From DASUTB01 sp036374835 (GTDB taxonomy: Bacteria > Actinomycetota > Actinomycetes > Jiangellales > Jiangellaceae), in assembly GCA_036374835.1 (NCBI GenBank), contig DASUTB010000074.1:48163-112162 (forward strand): DNA of 64,000 nucleotides, read 5' to 3'. Numbering within the stretch: the first letter of the stretch is position 1; each line of letters opens with the position of its first letter. Position numbers and translations under genes: made by a program. Shown piece by piece: positions 1 through 8,666 of the stretch. The notes under the pieces were generated by a model. The model saw nothing but the letters and a program-made list of their open reading frames with translations, searched no databases and was not told the origin of the DNA.

Positions 1-1
1 T

Positions 2-1519
2 ACACTGCCTGGCGACACCGCGTTCAAGCTGCACGACACGTACGGCTTCCCGATCGACCTCACGCTCGAGATGGCCGCCGAGCAGGGCCTCGGCGTCGAC
101 GAGGGCGAGTTCCGCCGGCTGATGGCCGAGCAGCGCGAGCGTGCCAAGGCCGATGCGCGCCGGAAGAAGACCGGCGCGGTCGATCTTTCGATCTATCGCG
201 GTGTCGGCGACGAGCTGGGTAAGCCGGTCGAGTTTCTCGGCTACGAGCAGGTGATCGCCGATGGCACGGTGCAAGGCCTGCTGGTCGGTGGGGAGCCGTC
301 CGTCGAGGCCGAGGAGGGCGACGACGTCGAGGTGATCCTCGACCGCACGCCGTTCTATGCCGAGGGCGGCGGTCAGCTGGCCGACCAGGGGATCATCGAG
401 GTAGCCGGCGGGGGACGCATCCAGGTACTGGACGTGCAGTCGCCGATCGCCGGGCTGATCGTGCACCGCGCGCGCGTGCTGTCCGGCTCTGTCGCGGTGG
501 GTGCGGAGGTGCGAAGCCTCGTCGATGTCCAACGCCGCCGGTCCATCTCCCGGTCGCACACCGCGACCCACATGGTGCACAAGGCGTTCCGGGAAGCTCT
601 CGGCGAAGGCGCCAGCCAGGCCGGCTCGGAGAACTCGCCCGGGCGGTTCCGGTTCGACTTCGCCGCCACCGGTGCGGTGCCCGGGAGCGTGCTGAACGAC
701 GTGGAGTCGCGCGTCAACGAGCTTCTTGCTGCGGACCTGGAGGTTCACGCCGAGGTGATGAGTCAGCGCGAGGCGATCGCGTCGGGTGCGATGGCGCTGT
801 TCGGCGAGAAGTACGGCGACGAAGTGCGGGTGGTTTCAGTGGGCGACTGGGCGCGCGAGCTGTGCGGTGGCACGCACGCCCGGCGGTCCGGTCAGCTCGG
901 CGTGGTCAAGCTGCTCGGCGAGTCGTCCATCGGTCAGGGTGTGCGCCGCGTCGAGGCGCTCGTCGGCGTGGACGCGTACCGGTTCCTCGCGCGTGAGCAT
1001 GTGCTGGTCGCACAACTGACCGAGGCGCTGAAGGTGCGTCCCGAGGAACTGCCGGAGCGGGTGTCCAACCTGCTGACCCAGCTGCGCGACGCGCAGAAGG
1101 AGATCGACAAGGTTCGCCGGGGCCGGCTGCTGGCGATCGCTCCGGAGCTGGCGGCCGATGCGAGGGACGTGGCAGGGTTCTCACTCGTCACGCACCAGCT
1201 GCCGGATGACGCGGCGACTGCGGACGACGCGCGGCAACTCGCGCTCGACGTGCGCAAGCGCCTTGCGGCGGACCGTGGCGCTGTGGTGGCGATCGCCGCG
1301 GTGGCCAATGGACGTCCGCTCGTGATCGTCGCGGTCAACGACGCGGCTCGTGCGGCCGGGATCAAGGCCGGCCGCCTGGTTCGGATCGCGGCGCAGGCAC
1401 TGGGCGGTGGAGGCGGCGGTAAGGACGACGTCGCTCAGGGCGGCGGTACCGATCCGGCGAAGGTGGCCGACGCGCTCGAAGAACTCGAGCGGGCCGTTCG
1501 GGAGACCGCGGACCGGTAG
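2..1519 (+). CDS. alaS: Alanyl-tRNA synthetase, C-terminal part (5' end outside window)
   Basis: Charges tRNA-Ala with alanine in the cytoplasm and clears mischarged tRNA. The frame is already open at the left edge, where GDTAFKLHDTYGFPIDLT is the end of the aminoacylation region, so the N-terminal catalytic core is missing from the window. Visible parts in order are the editing domain, with the zinc ligands HTATH and CGGTH, and then the C-terminal DHHA1/C-Ala domain with its glycine-rich tail (ALGGGGGGKDD). The stop TAG shares its last base with the GTG start of ruvX, indicating translational coupling. The order alaS-ruvX-mltG-aroE is a conserved actinobacterial arrangement. Identification is certain; only the length is limited by the window. 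Confidence 0.98.
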   Translation, partial: TLPGDTAFKLHDTYGFPIDLTLEMAAEQGLGVDEGEFRRLMAEQRERAKADARRKKTGAVDLSIYRGVGDELGKPVEFLGYEQVIADGTVQGLLVGGEPSVEAEEGDDVEVILDRTPFYAEGGGQLADQGIIEVAGGGRIQVLDVQSPIAGLIVHRARVLSGSVAVGAEVRSLVDVQRRRSISRSHTATHMVHKAFREALGEGASQAGSENSPGRFRFDFAATGAVPGSVLNDVESRVNELLAADLEVHAEVMSQREAIASGAMALFGEKYGDEVRVVSVGDWARELCGGTHARRSGQLGVVKLLGESSIGQGVRRVEALVGVDAYRFLAREHVLVAQLTEALKVRPEELPERVSNLLTQLRDAQKEIDKVRRGRLLAIAPELAADARDVAGFSLVTHQLPDDAATADDARQLALDVRKRLAADRGAVVAIAAVANGRPLVIVAVNDAARAAGIKAGRLVRIAAQALGGGGGGKDDVAQGGGTDPAKVADALEELERAVRETADR

Positions 1520-1980
1520 TGGCGTTCCGGCAGGGAGTCCGAGTCGCCGTCGACGTCGGCAAGGTGCGGATCGGCGTGGCGGCGAGTGACCCGGCCGGGC
1601 TGCTCGCCTCGCCGGTCGAGACCGTCCCGGCCGGGCGCAGCGCTTTCGAACGACTCGCCGAGATTGTGGTAGAACGTGAGGCCCTGGAAGTGATCGTCGG
1701 GCTCCCGCGTATGTTGTCAGGCGATGAGGGTGTCGCCGCCGTCGAGACGCGGACGTTCGCACAACGGCTGGCACGACGTGTGGCACCATGCCCAGTGAGG
1801 CTTGTGGACGAGAGGATGACAACAGCCAGTGCCGCCAAGGCCATGCGGGCGAGCGGGACCTCTGCTCGCCAGGGGAGGAATTCGGTCGACCAGGCGGCGG
1901 CGATGGTGATCTTGCAGGACGCGCTTGACTGGGAACGGTCAGCGGGGGCAGCGCCAGGTGAACTCGTACGGGTGGACTAA
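1519..1980 (+). CDS. ruvX: RuvX/YqgF-type Holliday junction resolvase-like protein
   Basis: Small RNase H-fold protein (153 aa) of the YqgF family, linked to Holliday-junction resolution and to processing of pre-16S rRNA ends. The family signature is intact: an N-terminal strand with the first catalytic Asp (VAVDVGKVRIGVAASD), the central VGLPRMLSGDEG motif, LVDERMTT, and the C-terminal VDQAAAMVILQ helix with the last Asp. The GTG start overlaps the alaS stop by one base and the gene's TAA overlaps the ATG of mltG, so it lies in the middle of a coupled operon. Which of the two proposed roles dominates cannot be read from sequence. Confidence 0.95.
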   Translation: MAFRQGVRVAVDVGKVRIGVAASDPAGLLASPVETVPAGRSAFERLAEIVVEREALEVIVGLPRMLSGDEGVAAVETRTFAQRLARRVAPCPVRLVDERMTTASAAKAMRASGTSARQGRNSVDQAAAMVILQDALDWERSAGAAPGELVRVD

Positions 1981-3152
1981 TGAGCTACGGCTACGGAGAG
2001 CTGATCGACGACCAGCCGCGAACGTCCCGGCGCGACCGGCGCAGTAGGCGAAAGAAGAAACGCGGCTTCGGCTCGTTCCTCGCGGTCGTGCTCTCGCTGT
2101 CAATCATCGGCTTCGTGGGATGGCAGGGCTACAACTGGGCTAACGAGACGCTGCGAGACTGGTTCGCCGGTCCGGCGGACTACGAGGGCCCCGGCACCGG
2201 CTCGGTCGAGATCACCATCCCCGATGGAGCCTCGATCCGGGAGATCGGCAACCTGCTGCGCGACAACGGCGTGGTGGCGAGTTCCGATGCGTTCGTCAGC
2301 GCCGCGGAGAAGAACCCGGACTCGCGGTCCGTCCAGGCCGGCACGTACTCGCTCATGCTCGAGATGCCGGCGGCCGACGCACTCAATGCATTGCTCGACA
2401 ATGCATCCCGTGTGGTGGCCAGGATCGTGATTCCGGAAGGGCTGCGGCTCGACCAGATCGTGAACCGGATCGCGGATAACGAGGACACCGATTTCACCAA
2501 GAAGCAGGTACGGACCGTCCTCGACGCACCCGGCGAGCTCGGCCTTCCGGACTACGCCGAGGGTTCGGTCGAAGGTTTCCTCTTCCCTGCGACGTATGAC
2601 ATCGAGCCGGAGACCACCGCCGAGTCTCTCGTCAAGTCGATGGTCAGCCGGTTCCACGCCGCGGCCGAGTCGGTCGAGCTCGAGAGCCGCGCTGCCGACG
2701 GCAACATCACGCCCCTGCAGGCCGTGACGATCGCCAGCATCATCCAGCGCGAGGTCCGCAACGACGACGACATGCCGAACGTCGCGCAGGTGATCTACAA
2801 CCGGCTCAACGGCAGCTGTGCACCGAACGGGGTGCCGGAGGGTTATCTCCAGATGGACTCCACCGTGCACTACGCGGCCGGCGATGCCGACAGCGTATTC
2901 ACCAGTGACGAGCAACGGCAGATCGACTCGCCGTACAACACGTACGTGAACCCGGGTATCCCGCCGGGTCCGATCGCGTCGCCCGGCGAGAAGGCGTTGG
3001 CCGCCGCGCTGAACCCAAGTGAGGGCGATTTCTGCTACTTCGTGGCGGTGAATCTCGAGACCGGTGAGACCAAATTCGCCGCGACGGAGGAGGAGCACCT
3101 CGCGAACCGGCAGGAGCTCGAGGCGTACTGCGCCGACAGCGATGCCTGTTGA
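1980..3152 (+). CDS. mltG: Endolytic murein transglycosylase MltG
   Basis: Membrane-anchored lytic transglycosylase that cleaves nascent peptidoglycan strands and so helps set glycan chain length. The 390-aa protein has a short basic cytoplasmic tail (RRDRRSRRKKK), one membrane segment at about residues 30–50, a LysM-like subdomain, and the YceG domain with the catalytic Glu in SIIQREVRNDDDMPNVAQVIYNRL-type context, followed by LQMDSTVHYA and the SPYNTYVNPGIPPGPI stretch. ATG overlaps the ruvX stop (TAATG). Its last 11 bases overlap the start of aroE, continuing the coupled operon. Confidence 0.95.
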   Translation: MSYGYGELIDDQPRTSRRDRRSRRKKKRGFGSFLAVVLSLSIIGFVGWQGYNWANETLRDWFAGPADYEGPGTGSVEITIPDGASIREIGNLLRDNGVVASSDAFVSAAEKNPDSRSVQAGTYSLMLEMPAADALNALLDNASRVVARIVIPEGLRLDQIVNRIADNEDTDFTKKQVRTVLDAPGELGLPDYAEGSVEGFLFPATYDIEPETTAESLVKSMVSRFHAAAESVELESRAADGNITPLQAVTIASIIQREVRNDDDMPNVAQVIYNRLNGSCAPNGVPEGYLQMDSTVHYAAGDADSVFTSDEQRQIDSPYNTYVNPGIPPGPIASPGEKALAAALNPSEGDFCYFVAVNLETGETKFAATEEEHLANRQELEAYCADSDAC

Positions 3153-3963
3153 CCCGCCGCAGCGTACCTGCGCGGTCGTCGGCTCGCCGATCGCGCACTC
3201 ACTGTCGCCGGTGCTGCACCGTGCGGCGTACCGGCATCTGGGATTGCGGTGGGAGTACACGCGTCATGAGGTGCCCGAAGGTGAGCTGGCCGCCTTCGTC
3301 GGCGGGCTGGACGCCACGTGGCGCGGTTTGTCCGTGACGATGCCGCTCAAACGAGAGGCGCTCAAGCTCGCCGACTCGGCGTCCCCATCGGCGGAGCTGG
3401 CCCGGGCGGCGAACACGCTCCTGTTCGAACCGGACGGTTCGGTACACGCGGACAACACGGATATCGGCGGCATGGTCGACAGCGTGCGTGCGGCCGACGG
3501 CGAGTTGGGCCGGTCCGCATGCGTGTGGGGAGGCGGGTCGACGGCGGCCAGTGCCATGGTCGCGCTGGCCGCGATGCAGATGCAGGACGTCCATCTGCAC
3601 GTCCGGGACGAGGCCCGGGCCCGCGCAACACTGGATGCGGCATCACGCGCCGGCGTTGAGGTCCGGGTAGCGGGCTGGAAGGTCGGCCCGGCGTGTGGGG
3701 TCGCCGGCCTGGTCGTGTTGACCGCACCGGCCGGTGCCGCCGACGCGGTGGCCGCGGACCTGGCCGCGCAGGCTGATCCGGACCGAGTGCTCTTCGATGT
3801 GGTGTACGACCCGTGGCCCACCGTCGCCGCGGCGACGTGGCAGCGTGCCGGTGGCCGGATCACGAGCGGGCTGGACCTACTCGTCCATCAGGCCGTCGGT
3901 CAGGTCCGGCTGATGACCGGGCACGACCTGCCGGCATCCGTGTTGTATGCGGCGTTGCCGTGA
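3142..3963 (+). CDS. aroE: Shikimate dehydrogenase AroE
   Basis: NADPH-dependent reduction of 3-dehydroshikimate to shikimate, step four of the aromatic pathway. The ATG at 3142 (MPVDPPQRTCAVVGSPIAHSL) is chosen because the family begins almost directly at the VxGSPIxHSxSP motif; an upstream ATG at 3064 would run 78 bases into mltG. Substrate-binding residues are present: SPIAHSLSP, the VTMPLK lysine and NTDIGG. The nucleotide-binding turn reads GGGSTA instead of the usual GAGGAA. The gene is physically separate from aroC-K-B-Q, with the prepilin peptidase between them. Confidence 0.95.
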   Translation: MPVDPPQRTCAVVGSPIAHSLSPVLHRAAYRHLGLRWEYTRHEVPEGELAAFVGGLDATWRGLSVTMPLKREALKLADSASPSAELARAANTLLFEPDGSVHADNTDIGGMVDSVRAADGELGRSACVWGGGSTAASAMVALAAMQMQDVHLHVRDEARARATLDAASRAGVEVRVAGWKVGPACGVAGLVVLTAPAGAADAVAADLAAQADPDRVLFDVVYDPWPTVAAATWQRAGGRITSGLDLLVHQAVGQVRLMTGHDLPASVLYAALP

Positions 3964-4706
3964 CCGGCGTACTGCTCGGCGGACTCCTCGGCGCGGTCGT
4001 GGGTGCTTTCCTGCCGCGGCTCATCGCGCTGATCCCAGATCGCGAACAGGTCGTCGACACGTCCCGGAGCTCAGGCAGGCGCGCGCCGGTGGGCGCCGAT
4101 CCGGCGGTGCCGGACGTCCCGGCTCCGACGCCGTACTGGGCACTGGCCGCCGTCCCACACCTCAGTTGGTATCTGGCCGCGCCGACGGCCGTGCTGTGGG
4201 CGCTGCTCGCCGCGGGCGGCTGGGACGCGTCGCTGCCGGCCCAGTTGCTCGTCGCCGGACTCGGCGTCGCGATGGCGTACATCGATATTCGGGAGCACCG
4301 GCTGCCGGACCGGCTGACCTATCCGGCCTTCGCCGGAGCCGCGGTCGCGCTCGCGATCGCCGCACTCATGACGGGGGAGTGGTCGGCGTATGGGCGCGCG
4401 TGGGCCGCTGCGGCGCTGCTGGTCGGAGCGTTCCTCGTGCTGGCACTGATCCGGCCCGGGGAGCTCGGCCTCGGCGATGTGAAGCTGTCCGCGAGCCTCG
4501 GCCTGTTGCTCGGCTGGATCGGCTGGGGGCACGTCGTCCTCGGGGCGTTCCTGGGCTTCGCGTTCGGCGGGATCTACTCGGTGGTACTGCTTGCGCTGCG
4601 GCGCGCGGACCGCCGCACCGCGATCCCGTTCGGCCCGTTCCTGCTCGCCGGCGGGTTCAGCGCGATCGCGTGGGGTGAGGCCATCCTCGAGGCCTACCTT
4701 GGCTGA
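3960..4706 (+). CDS. Prepilin peptidase (A24 aspartic membrane protease)
   Basis: Membrane aspartyl protease of the type IV prepilin/archaellin leader peptidase family. Both catalytic aspartates are in their usual context: YIDIREHRLPDRLT and GLGDVKLSA (the GxGD motif), within a 248-aa protein of about six to seven hydrophobic segments. GTG at 3960 overlaps the aroE stop as GTGA. The large N-terminal cysteine-rich methylase domain of the classical enzymes is absent. The first segment is followed directly by a Pro/Ala-rich linker, the short form common in actinobacteria. No pilin genes lie in the window, so the substrate is unknown. The TGA stop is also the first three bases of the TGATCATG inverted repeat that follows. 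Confidence 0.9.
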   Translation: MTGVLLGGLLGAVVGAFLPRLIALIPDREQVVDTSRSSGRRAPVGADPAVPDVPAPTPYWALAAVPHLSWYLAAPTAVLWALLAAGGWDASLPAQLLVAGLGVAMAYIDIREHRLPDRLTYPAFAGAAVALAIAALMTGEWSAYGRAWAAAALLVGAFLVLALIRPGELGLGDVKLSASLGLLLGWIGWGHVVLGAFLGFAFGGIYSVVLLALRRADRRTAIPFGPFLLAGGFSAIAWGEAILEAYLG

Positions 4707-4765
4707 TCATGAATGCTAATAGGCCGTTTTTGCGTGAATGAGCTTCACGATCTTCGACATGATCA
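4704..4765. repeat. TGATCA-type inverted element between prepilin peptidase and aroC
   Basis: Arms TGATCATG (4704–4711) and CATGATCA (4758–4765) bracket 46 bases that include a small GTGAA/TTCAC hairpin. The stop codon of the upstream gene is the TGA of the left arm. This is one member of the window-wide TGAYCANGT family described in the findings. Confidence 0.6.
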
Positions 4766-4778
4766 CAGGAGAGGTGGC

Positions 4779-4802
4779 GTGTCGTCCCGCCTGCGCACGT
4801 GA
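4779..4802 (+). CDS. Possible 7-codon leader peptide ahead of aroC
   Basis: A GTG (VSSRLRT then TGA) sits 7 bases after AGGAG, a well-placed Shine-Dalgarno, and stops 13 bases before the aroC start. aroC itself has no obvious ribosome-binding site of its own. The alternative is that the SD is fortuitous or serves a longer form of aroC starting at GTG 4774. Support is only the SD spacing and position. Confidence 0.2.
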   Translation: MSSRLRT

Positions 4803-4815
4803 AAAGATAATTCGC

Positions 4816-6009
4816 ATGCTGCGATGGCTGACCGCGGGGGAGTCGCATGGACCGGCCCTCGTCGCCACCCTTGAAGGCCTGCCGGCCGGCGTTGCGATCA
4901 CGACCGGCGACGTCGCCACGGCCTTGGCCCGCCGCCGCCTCGGATATGGACGGGGCGCGCGGATGAAGTTCGAGCAGGACGAGGTGTCCTTCCTCGGCGG
5001 GGTGCGGCACGGTCGCACCCAGGGCGGGCCGATTGCCGTCCAGGTGGCCAACACCGAATGGCCGAAGTGGGAGAAGGTGATGAGCCCGGATCCGGTCGAT
5101 CCGGAGGAACTCGCCGACCTGGCGCGCAATGCGCCACTGACCAGGCCGCGGCCGGGGCATGCGGACCTGGTCGGCATGCAGAAGTACGGGTTCGATGAGG
5201 CCAGGCCCGTGCTCGAACGCGCAAGCGCGCGGGAGACCGCGGCGCGGGTGGCGCTCGGGGCGGTGGCCGCGGCGTTCCTGCGGCAAGCCCTCGGTGTGCG
5301 GCTGGTGAGCCACACCGTCGAACTCGGCACGGTGGCCGCGCCGCCGGGTCCGCCGCCGGAGCCGGACGATGTCGAGCGGCTGGACGCCGACCCGCTGCGG
5401 TGCACGGATGCCGACACGAGCAAGGCCATGGTGGCCGAGGTGGACGAGGCACGCAAGGACGGCGACACGCTCGGCGGCGTTGTCGAGGTCGTCGTGCATG
5501 GTTTGCCGCCCGGGCTGGGCAGCCATGTGCACTGGGACCGGCGGCTGGACGCTCGGCTGGCCGCCGCACTGATGGGCATCCAGGCCATCAAAGGAGTGGA
5601 GGTCGGTGACGGCTTCGGGCTGGCCCGTTCTCGGGGTTCGGCCGCGCACGACGAGATCGTCGGCACGCCGTCCGGCCCACGCCGTACGTCCGGCCGGTCC
5701 GGCGGCACGGAAGGCGGTATGTCCACCGGCGAGGTGCTCCGTGTGCGGGCGGCGATGAAACCGATCTCGACGGTGCCGCGGGCGTTGCGCACGATCGACA
5801 CGACGACCGGCGAGGCGGCCACCGCGCACCATCAGCGCTCCGACGTGTGCGCGGTTCCTGCCGCGGGCGTCGTCGCCGAGGCGATGGTCGCGCTCGTGCT
5901 GGCCGACGCCGCGCTGGAGAAGTTCGGCGGCGACTCGGTCGCCGAGACCGCGCGTAACTTCGGCAACTACCTGTCCGCTCTAGCGCCCGGCGTGGCGGTG
6001 GAGTCATGA
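4816..6009 (+). CDS. aroC: Chorismate synthase AroC
   Basis: Converts EPSP to chorismate, the last common step of aromatic biosynthesis, using reduced FMN. The 397-aa product starts at MLRWLTAGESHGP, the typical N-terminus of the family; the frame is open further upstream but those residues match nothing in the family. Signature stretches are present: GRGARMKFEQD, VRHGRTQGGPIAVQVAN, and RSRGSAAHDEI followed by the glycine-rich flavin site GGTEGGMSTGE. It is the first gene of the aroC-aroK-aroB-aroQ operon; the stop overlaps the start of aroK (ATGA). A GATAAT box lies very close to the ATG, so the transcript may be nearly leaderless. Confidence 0.97.
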   Translation: MLRWLTAGESHGPALVATLEGLPAGVAITTGDVATALARRRLGYGRGARMKFEQDEVSFLGGVRHGRTQGGPIAVQVANTEWPKWEKVMSPDPVDPEELADLARNAPLTRPRPGHADLVGMQKYGFDEARPVLERASARETAARVALGAVAAAFLRQALGVRLVSHTVELGTVAAPPGPPPEPDDVERLDADPLRCTDADTSKAMVAEVDEARKDGDTLGGVVEVVVHGLPPGLGSHVHWDRRLDARLAAALMGIQAIKGVEVGDGFGLARSRGSAAHDEIVGTPSGPRRTSGRSGGTEGGMSTGEVLRVRAAMKPISTVPRALRTIDTTTGEAATAHHQRSDVCAVPAAGVVAEAMVALVLADAALEKFGGDSVAETARNFGNYLSALAPGVAVES

Positions 6010-6506
6010 GTCCGGTGGTGGTCCTCGTCGGTCCACCCGGTTCGGGGAAGTCGACGGTCGGCCGCCTCGTCGCGGACAAGCTCGGCGTCCCGTTCCGAGA
6101 CACCGACGTCGATGTCGAGAACCGCGCGGGCAAGCCCATCACCGAGATCTTCGTCGACGACGGCGAGCCGGCGTTCCGCGAGATGGAGCGGGAGGCCGTC
6201 GCAACGGCGCTCGTCGAGCACACCGGGGTGCTCGCGCTCGGAGGCGGCGCGGTGATGGACGCCCCGACGCGGGACCGGCTGGCCGGTGAGACCGTCGTCC
6301 ATCTCGATGTCGGGTTGACCGACGCGGCCGCGCGGGTGGGGCTCAACCGGGACCGGCCGTTGCTGATCGGCAATCCGCGCGCGCAACTCAAGCGGCTGCT
6401 GGACGAACGCCGTCCCACCTACGAGAACCTGGCGACCGCGTCGGTCGACACGGCCGGCCGGGCGCCGCAGGACGTCGCCGACGAGGTGGTGCGGCTTGTG
6501 GGCTGA
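6006..6506 (+). CDS. aroK: Shikimate kinase AroK
   Basis: Phosphorylates shikimate at the 3-hydroxyl with ATP. The Walker A motif GPPGSGKST is at residues 9–17, the shikimate-binding DTDVD and FRxxE (AFREME) motifs follow, and GGGAV marks the substrate site. At 166 aa it has normal length. ATG overlaps the aroC stop by four bases, and the last 11 bases overlap the proposed start of aroB, so all four shikimate genes are tightly coupled. Confidence 0.96.
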   Translation: MSPVVVLVGPPGSGKSTVGRLVADKLGVPFRDTDVDVENRAGKPITEIFVDDGEPAFREMEREAVATALVEHTGVLALGGGAVMDAPTRDRLAGETVVHLDVGLTDAAARVGLNRDRPLLIGNPRAQLKRLLDERRPTYENLATASVDTAGRAPQDVADEVVRLVG

Positions 6507-7575
6507 ACCAACGGTCATCGAGGTCGGTGGCCCACTCCCGTACAACGTCTACGTCGGCCGCGACCTGATGGGCGAACTGCCGGCCGTGGTCGGTGCCGCG
6601 GCACGTCGCGTCGCGGTGATTCATCCGCGATCGCTTCGGGCGATCGCGGAAGCGGTGCGTTCCGATCTGGCGACGGACTTCGAGGTCGACACCATCGAGG
6701 TGCCGGATGCCGAGGAGGCCAAGAGCGCCGAGGTCGCCGCACGGTGCTGGTCCGAGCTCGGCCGCAGCGGCATGACGCGGTCGGACGCGATCGTCGGGAT
6801 CGGCGGCGGTGCCACGACCGATCTCGCCGGCTTCGTCGCGGCGACGTGGCTGCGCGGCGTGCGCTGCGTGCTGGTACCCACCACGATGCTGGGCATGGTG
6901 GATGCCGCGATCGGCGGCAAGACCGGCATCAATACGGCCGAAGGCAAGAATCTGGTGGGTGCCTTCCATCCACCCGCCGGCGTAGTGTGCGATCTGGCCA
7001 CCCTTGACACGTTGCCCGGCCCGGAGTTCGTCACCGGTATGGCCGAAGTCGTCAAGGCCGGCTTCATCGCCGATCCGGTCATCCTGGATCTCATCGAGGA
7101 CGACGTCGCCGCCGCCACCCGGCCGGACGGCCGTCACACGCGCGAGCTCGTGGAACGGTCGATCCGGATGAAAGCCGCCGTCGTCGCCGCCGACCTGCGC
7201 GAGGCCGGTGAGCGGGAGATGCTGAATTACGGCCACACACTGGGACACGCCATCGAGAAGGTGGAGCGGTACCGGTGGCGGCACGGTGCTGCGGTGTCGA
7301 TCGGCATGGTGTTCGCCGCCGCACTCGCCCGCGCCGCGGGGCGACTCGACGACGCCACCGCCGATCGTCATCGGACCGTGCTCGAAGCGCTCGGCCTGCC
7401 GACCTCGTACGAGGCGGCCGCCTGGCCCCGCCTGCACGAGGCGATGAAGGTCGACAAGAAGGCCCGCGGGGATCGGCTGCGGTTCGTCGTGCTGGACGGG
7501 TTGGCCAAACCTGGTGTGCTCGAGGCGCCCGACCCCGAGCTGCTGACCGCCGCCTACGCGGAGGTAGGACGATGA
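6496..7575 (+). CDS. aroB: 3-Dehydroquinate synthase AroB
   Basis: NAD- and metal-dependent cyclisation of DAHP to 3-dehydroquinate. The 359-aa protein carries GIGGGATTDLAGFVA, PTTMLGMVDAAIGGKTG and NLVGAFHPP, all diagnostic, and the metal-binding NYGHTLGHAIE. No ATG or GTG lies close to the family N-terminus, so the TTG at 6496 (residues MWAEPTVIEVGG) is the best start; it overlaps aroK by 11 bases. The stop overlaps the aroQ ATG. Confidence 0.96.
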   Translation: MWAEPTVIEVGGPLPYNVYVGRDLMGELPAVVGAAARRVAVIHPRSLRAIAEAVRSDLATDFEVDTIEVPDAEEAKSAEVAARCWSELGRSGMTRSDAIVGIGGGATTDLAGFVAATWLRGVRCVLVPTTMLGMVDAAIGGKTGINTAEGKNLVGAFHPPAGVVCDLATLDTLPGPEFVTGMAEVVKAGFIADPVILDLIEDDVAAATRPDGRHTRELVERSIRMKAAVVAADLREAGEREMLNYGHTLGHAIEKVERYRWRHGAAVSIGMVFAAALARAAGRLDDATADRHRTVLEALGLPTSYEAAAWPRLHEAMKVDKKARGDRLRFVVLDGLAKPGVLEAPDPELLTAAYAEVGR

Positions 7576-8018
7576 CAGCGACCGTGCTCGTGCTCAACGG
7601 ACCGAACCTCGGCCGGCTCGGATCGCGGGAACCCGAGGTCTACGGTTCGGCGACGTTCGAGACGCTGATCAAGCAATGCCAGGAGACCGCTGCCGACCTC
7701 GGCCTGGTGGTCGACGTGCGGCAGACCGACGACGAGGCCCAACTGGTGCGGTGGCTGCATGAGGCCGCCGACGAGTCGTGGCCGGTGGTGCTGAACCCCG
7801 CCGCGTTCACGCACTACTCGTACGCGCTACGCGATGCGTGCGCGCAGTTGCGTGCGCCGCTGATCGAGGTACACCTCACGAACCCGGCCGCTCGCGAGGA
7901 CTTCCGACACACCAGCGTCGTCGCCGGCGTCGCGACCGGCACCATCGCCGGGTTCGGCACCGGCTCGTACCGACTCGCACTGATCGCGCTGGCGGGCATC
8001 CTCGGAGCGGGATCGTGA
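7572..8018 (+). CDS. aroQ: Type II 3-dehydroquinate dehydratase AroQ
   Basis: Dehydrates 3-dehydroquinate to 3-dehydroshikimate. It is the small (148 aa) dodecameric type II enzyme: NGPNLGRLGSREPEVYG holds the catalytic Arg and Tyr, NPAAFTHYSYALRDA holds the substrate loop and His, and IEVHLTNPAAREDFRHTS follows. ATG overlaps the aroB stop (ATGA). The GTG of the next gene overlaps its TGA. Confidence 0.96.
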   Translation: MTATVLVLNGPNLGRLGSREPEVYGSATFETLIKQCQETAADLGLVVDVRQTDDEAQLVRWLHEAADESWPVVLNPAAFTHYSYALRDACAQLRAPLIEVHLTNPAAREDFRHTSVVAGVATGTIAGFGTGSYRLALIALAGILGAGS

Positions 8019-8524
8019 GCCTTCGGGTGAGGCGTGCGGGGGAGGGCGATCTCGAGCCGATGGCCGAGGTCCTGGTCCTGTCCGAGAACGAACGGCGCCG
8101 CGAGGCCGGGTTGGAGCCCATATCGACGCTGGAGCAGGCCCGTGACGTGGTGGCCGGCCGCTTGACCGCGCTCGGTGGTCGGGGCCTGGTCGGGTGCGAC
8201 GGCTCGCATGTGATGGGGATGATCACAGGTGTGCCGGCGCGGCAGCACGACGGCGCCGGTCCGTCCATCGTGCCGGGGAGACTGCATGTGAGCCTGCTCG
8301 CGGTCGTACCGGAGGCATGGGGTAGGCGGCTGGGCTCGCGCCTACTGACCGTGCTGCTGGACGGTGCCCGGCAGGCCGGATTCATCGACGCGCAGCTGTG
8401 GACGCACGAGTCGAACGAGCGTGCGATCGCGCTCTACGAACGGTTGGGCTTCGCCCGCACCGGCCGGACCAAGCTCGACGAGCATGGCGAGCTGATCGCC
8501 CACTGGTCTCGCACACTCTACTGA
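8015..8524 (+). CDS. GNAT-family N-acetyltransferase
   Basis: Acetyl-CoA-dependent acetyltransferase of unknown substrate (169 aa). The acetyl-CoA pyrophosphate loop is VVPEAWGRRLGSRLL, and the C-terminal motif B is SNERAIALYERLGFARTGR. GTG at 8015 overlaps the aroQ stop by four bases, so it is co-translated with the shikimate genes, but nothing in the sequence points to a shikimate-related substrate. The TGA stop lies at the boundary of an intergenic repeat (GAATGACCACG). Confidence 0.85.
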   Translation: MSLRVRRAGEGDLEPMAEVLVLSENERRREAGLEPISTLEQARDVVAGRLTALGGRGLVGCDGSHVMGMITGVPARQHDGAGPSIVPGRLHVSLLAVVPEAWGRRLGSRLLTVLLDGARQAGFIDAQLWTHESNERAIALYERLGFARTGRTKLDEHGELIAHWSRTLY

Positions 8525-8590
8525 ATGACCACGTTAAGCACGGAGTTCCCGGCCAAACCCCGTCTACAGACCGCGCAAGACAGGGAAGGC
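8523..8590 (+). repeat. About 70-bp 3'-end repeat, subfamily B copy 1
   Basis: Begins GAATGACCACGTTAAGC, overlapping the acetyltransferase stop codon, and continues with a TTCCCGGCC segment and CTACA. It aligns with copies at 28885–28953, 37712–37780 and 58467–58536 (read away from the gene they follow), with small indels. The element occupies the first half of the gap to pepQ. Confidence 0.65.
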
Positions 8591-8654
8591 ACGTGCAAGG
8601 CGGCCAACCAGTGGGGCGGTCGCGCCTGAGTGGCCGGGCGATCGGGCGGACGCC

Positions 8655-8660
8655 TACAAT
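8655..8660 (+). promoter_or_regulatory. -10 box TACAAT for leaderless pepQ
   Basis: TACAAT lies exactly 6 bases before the GTG at 8667, the same spacing as at many other starts in this window. No convincing -35 hexamer is seen. Confidence 0.55.
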
Positions 8661-8666
8661 TTCGTG

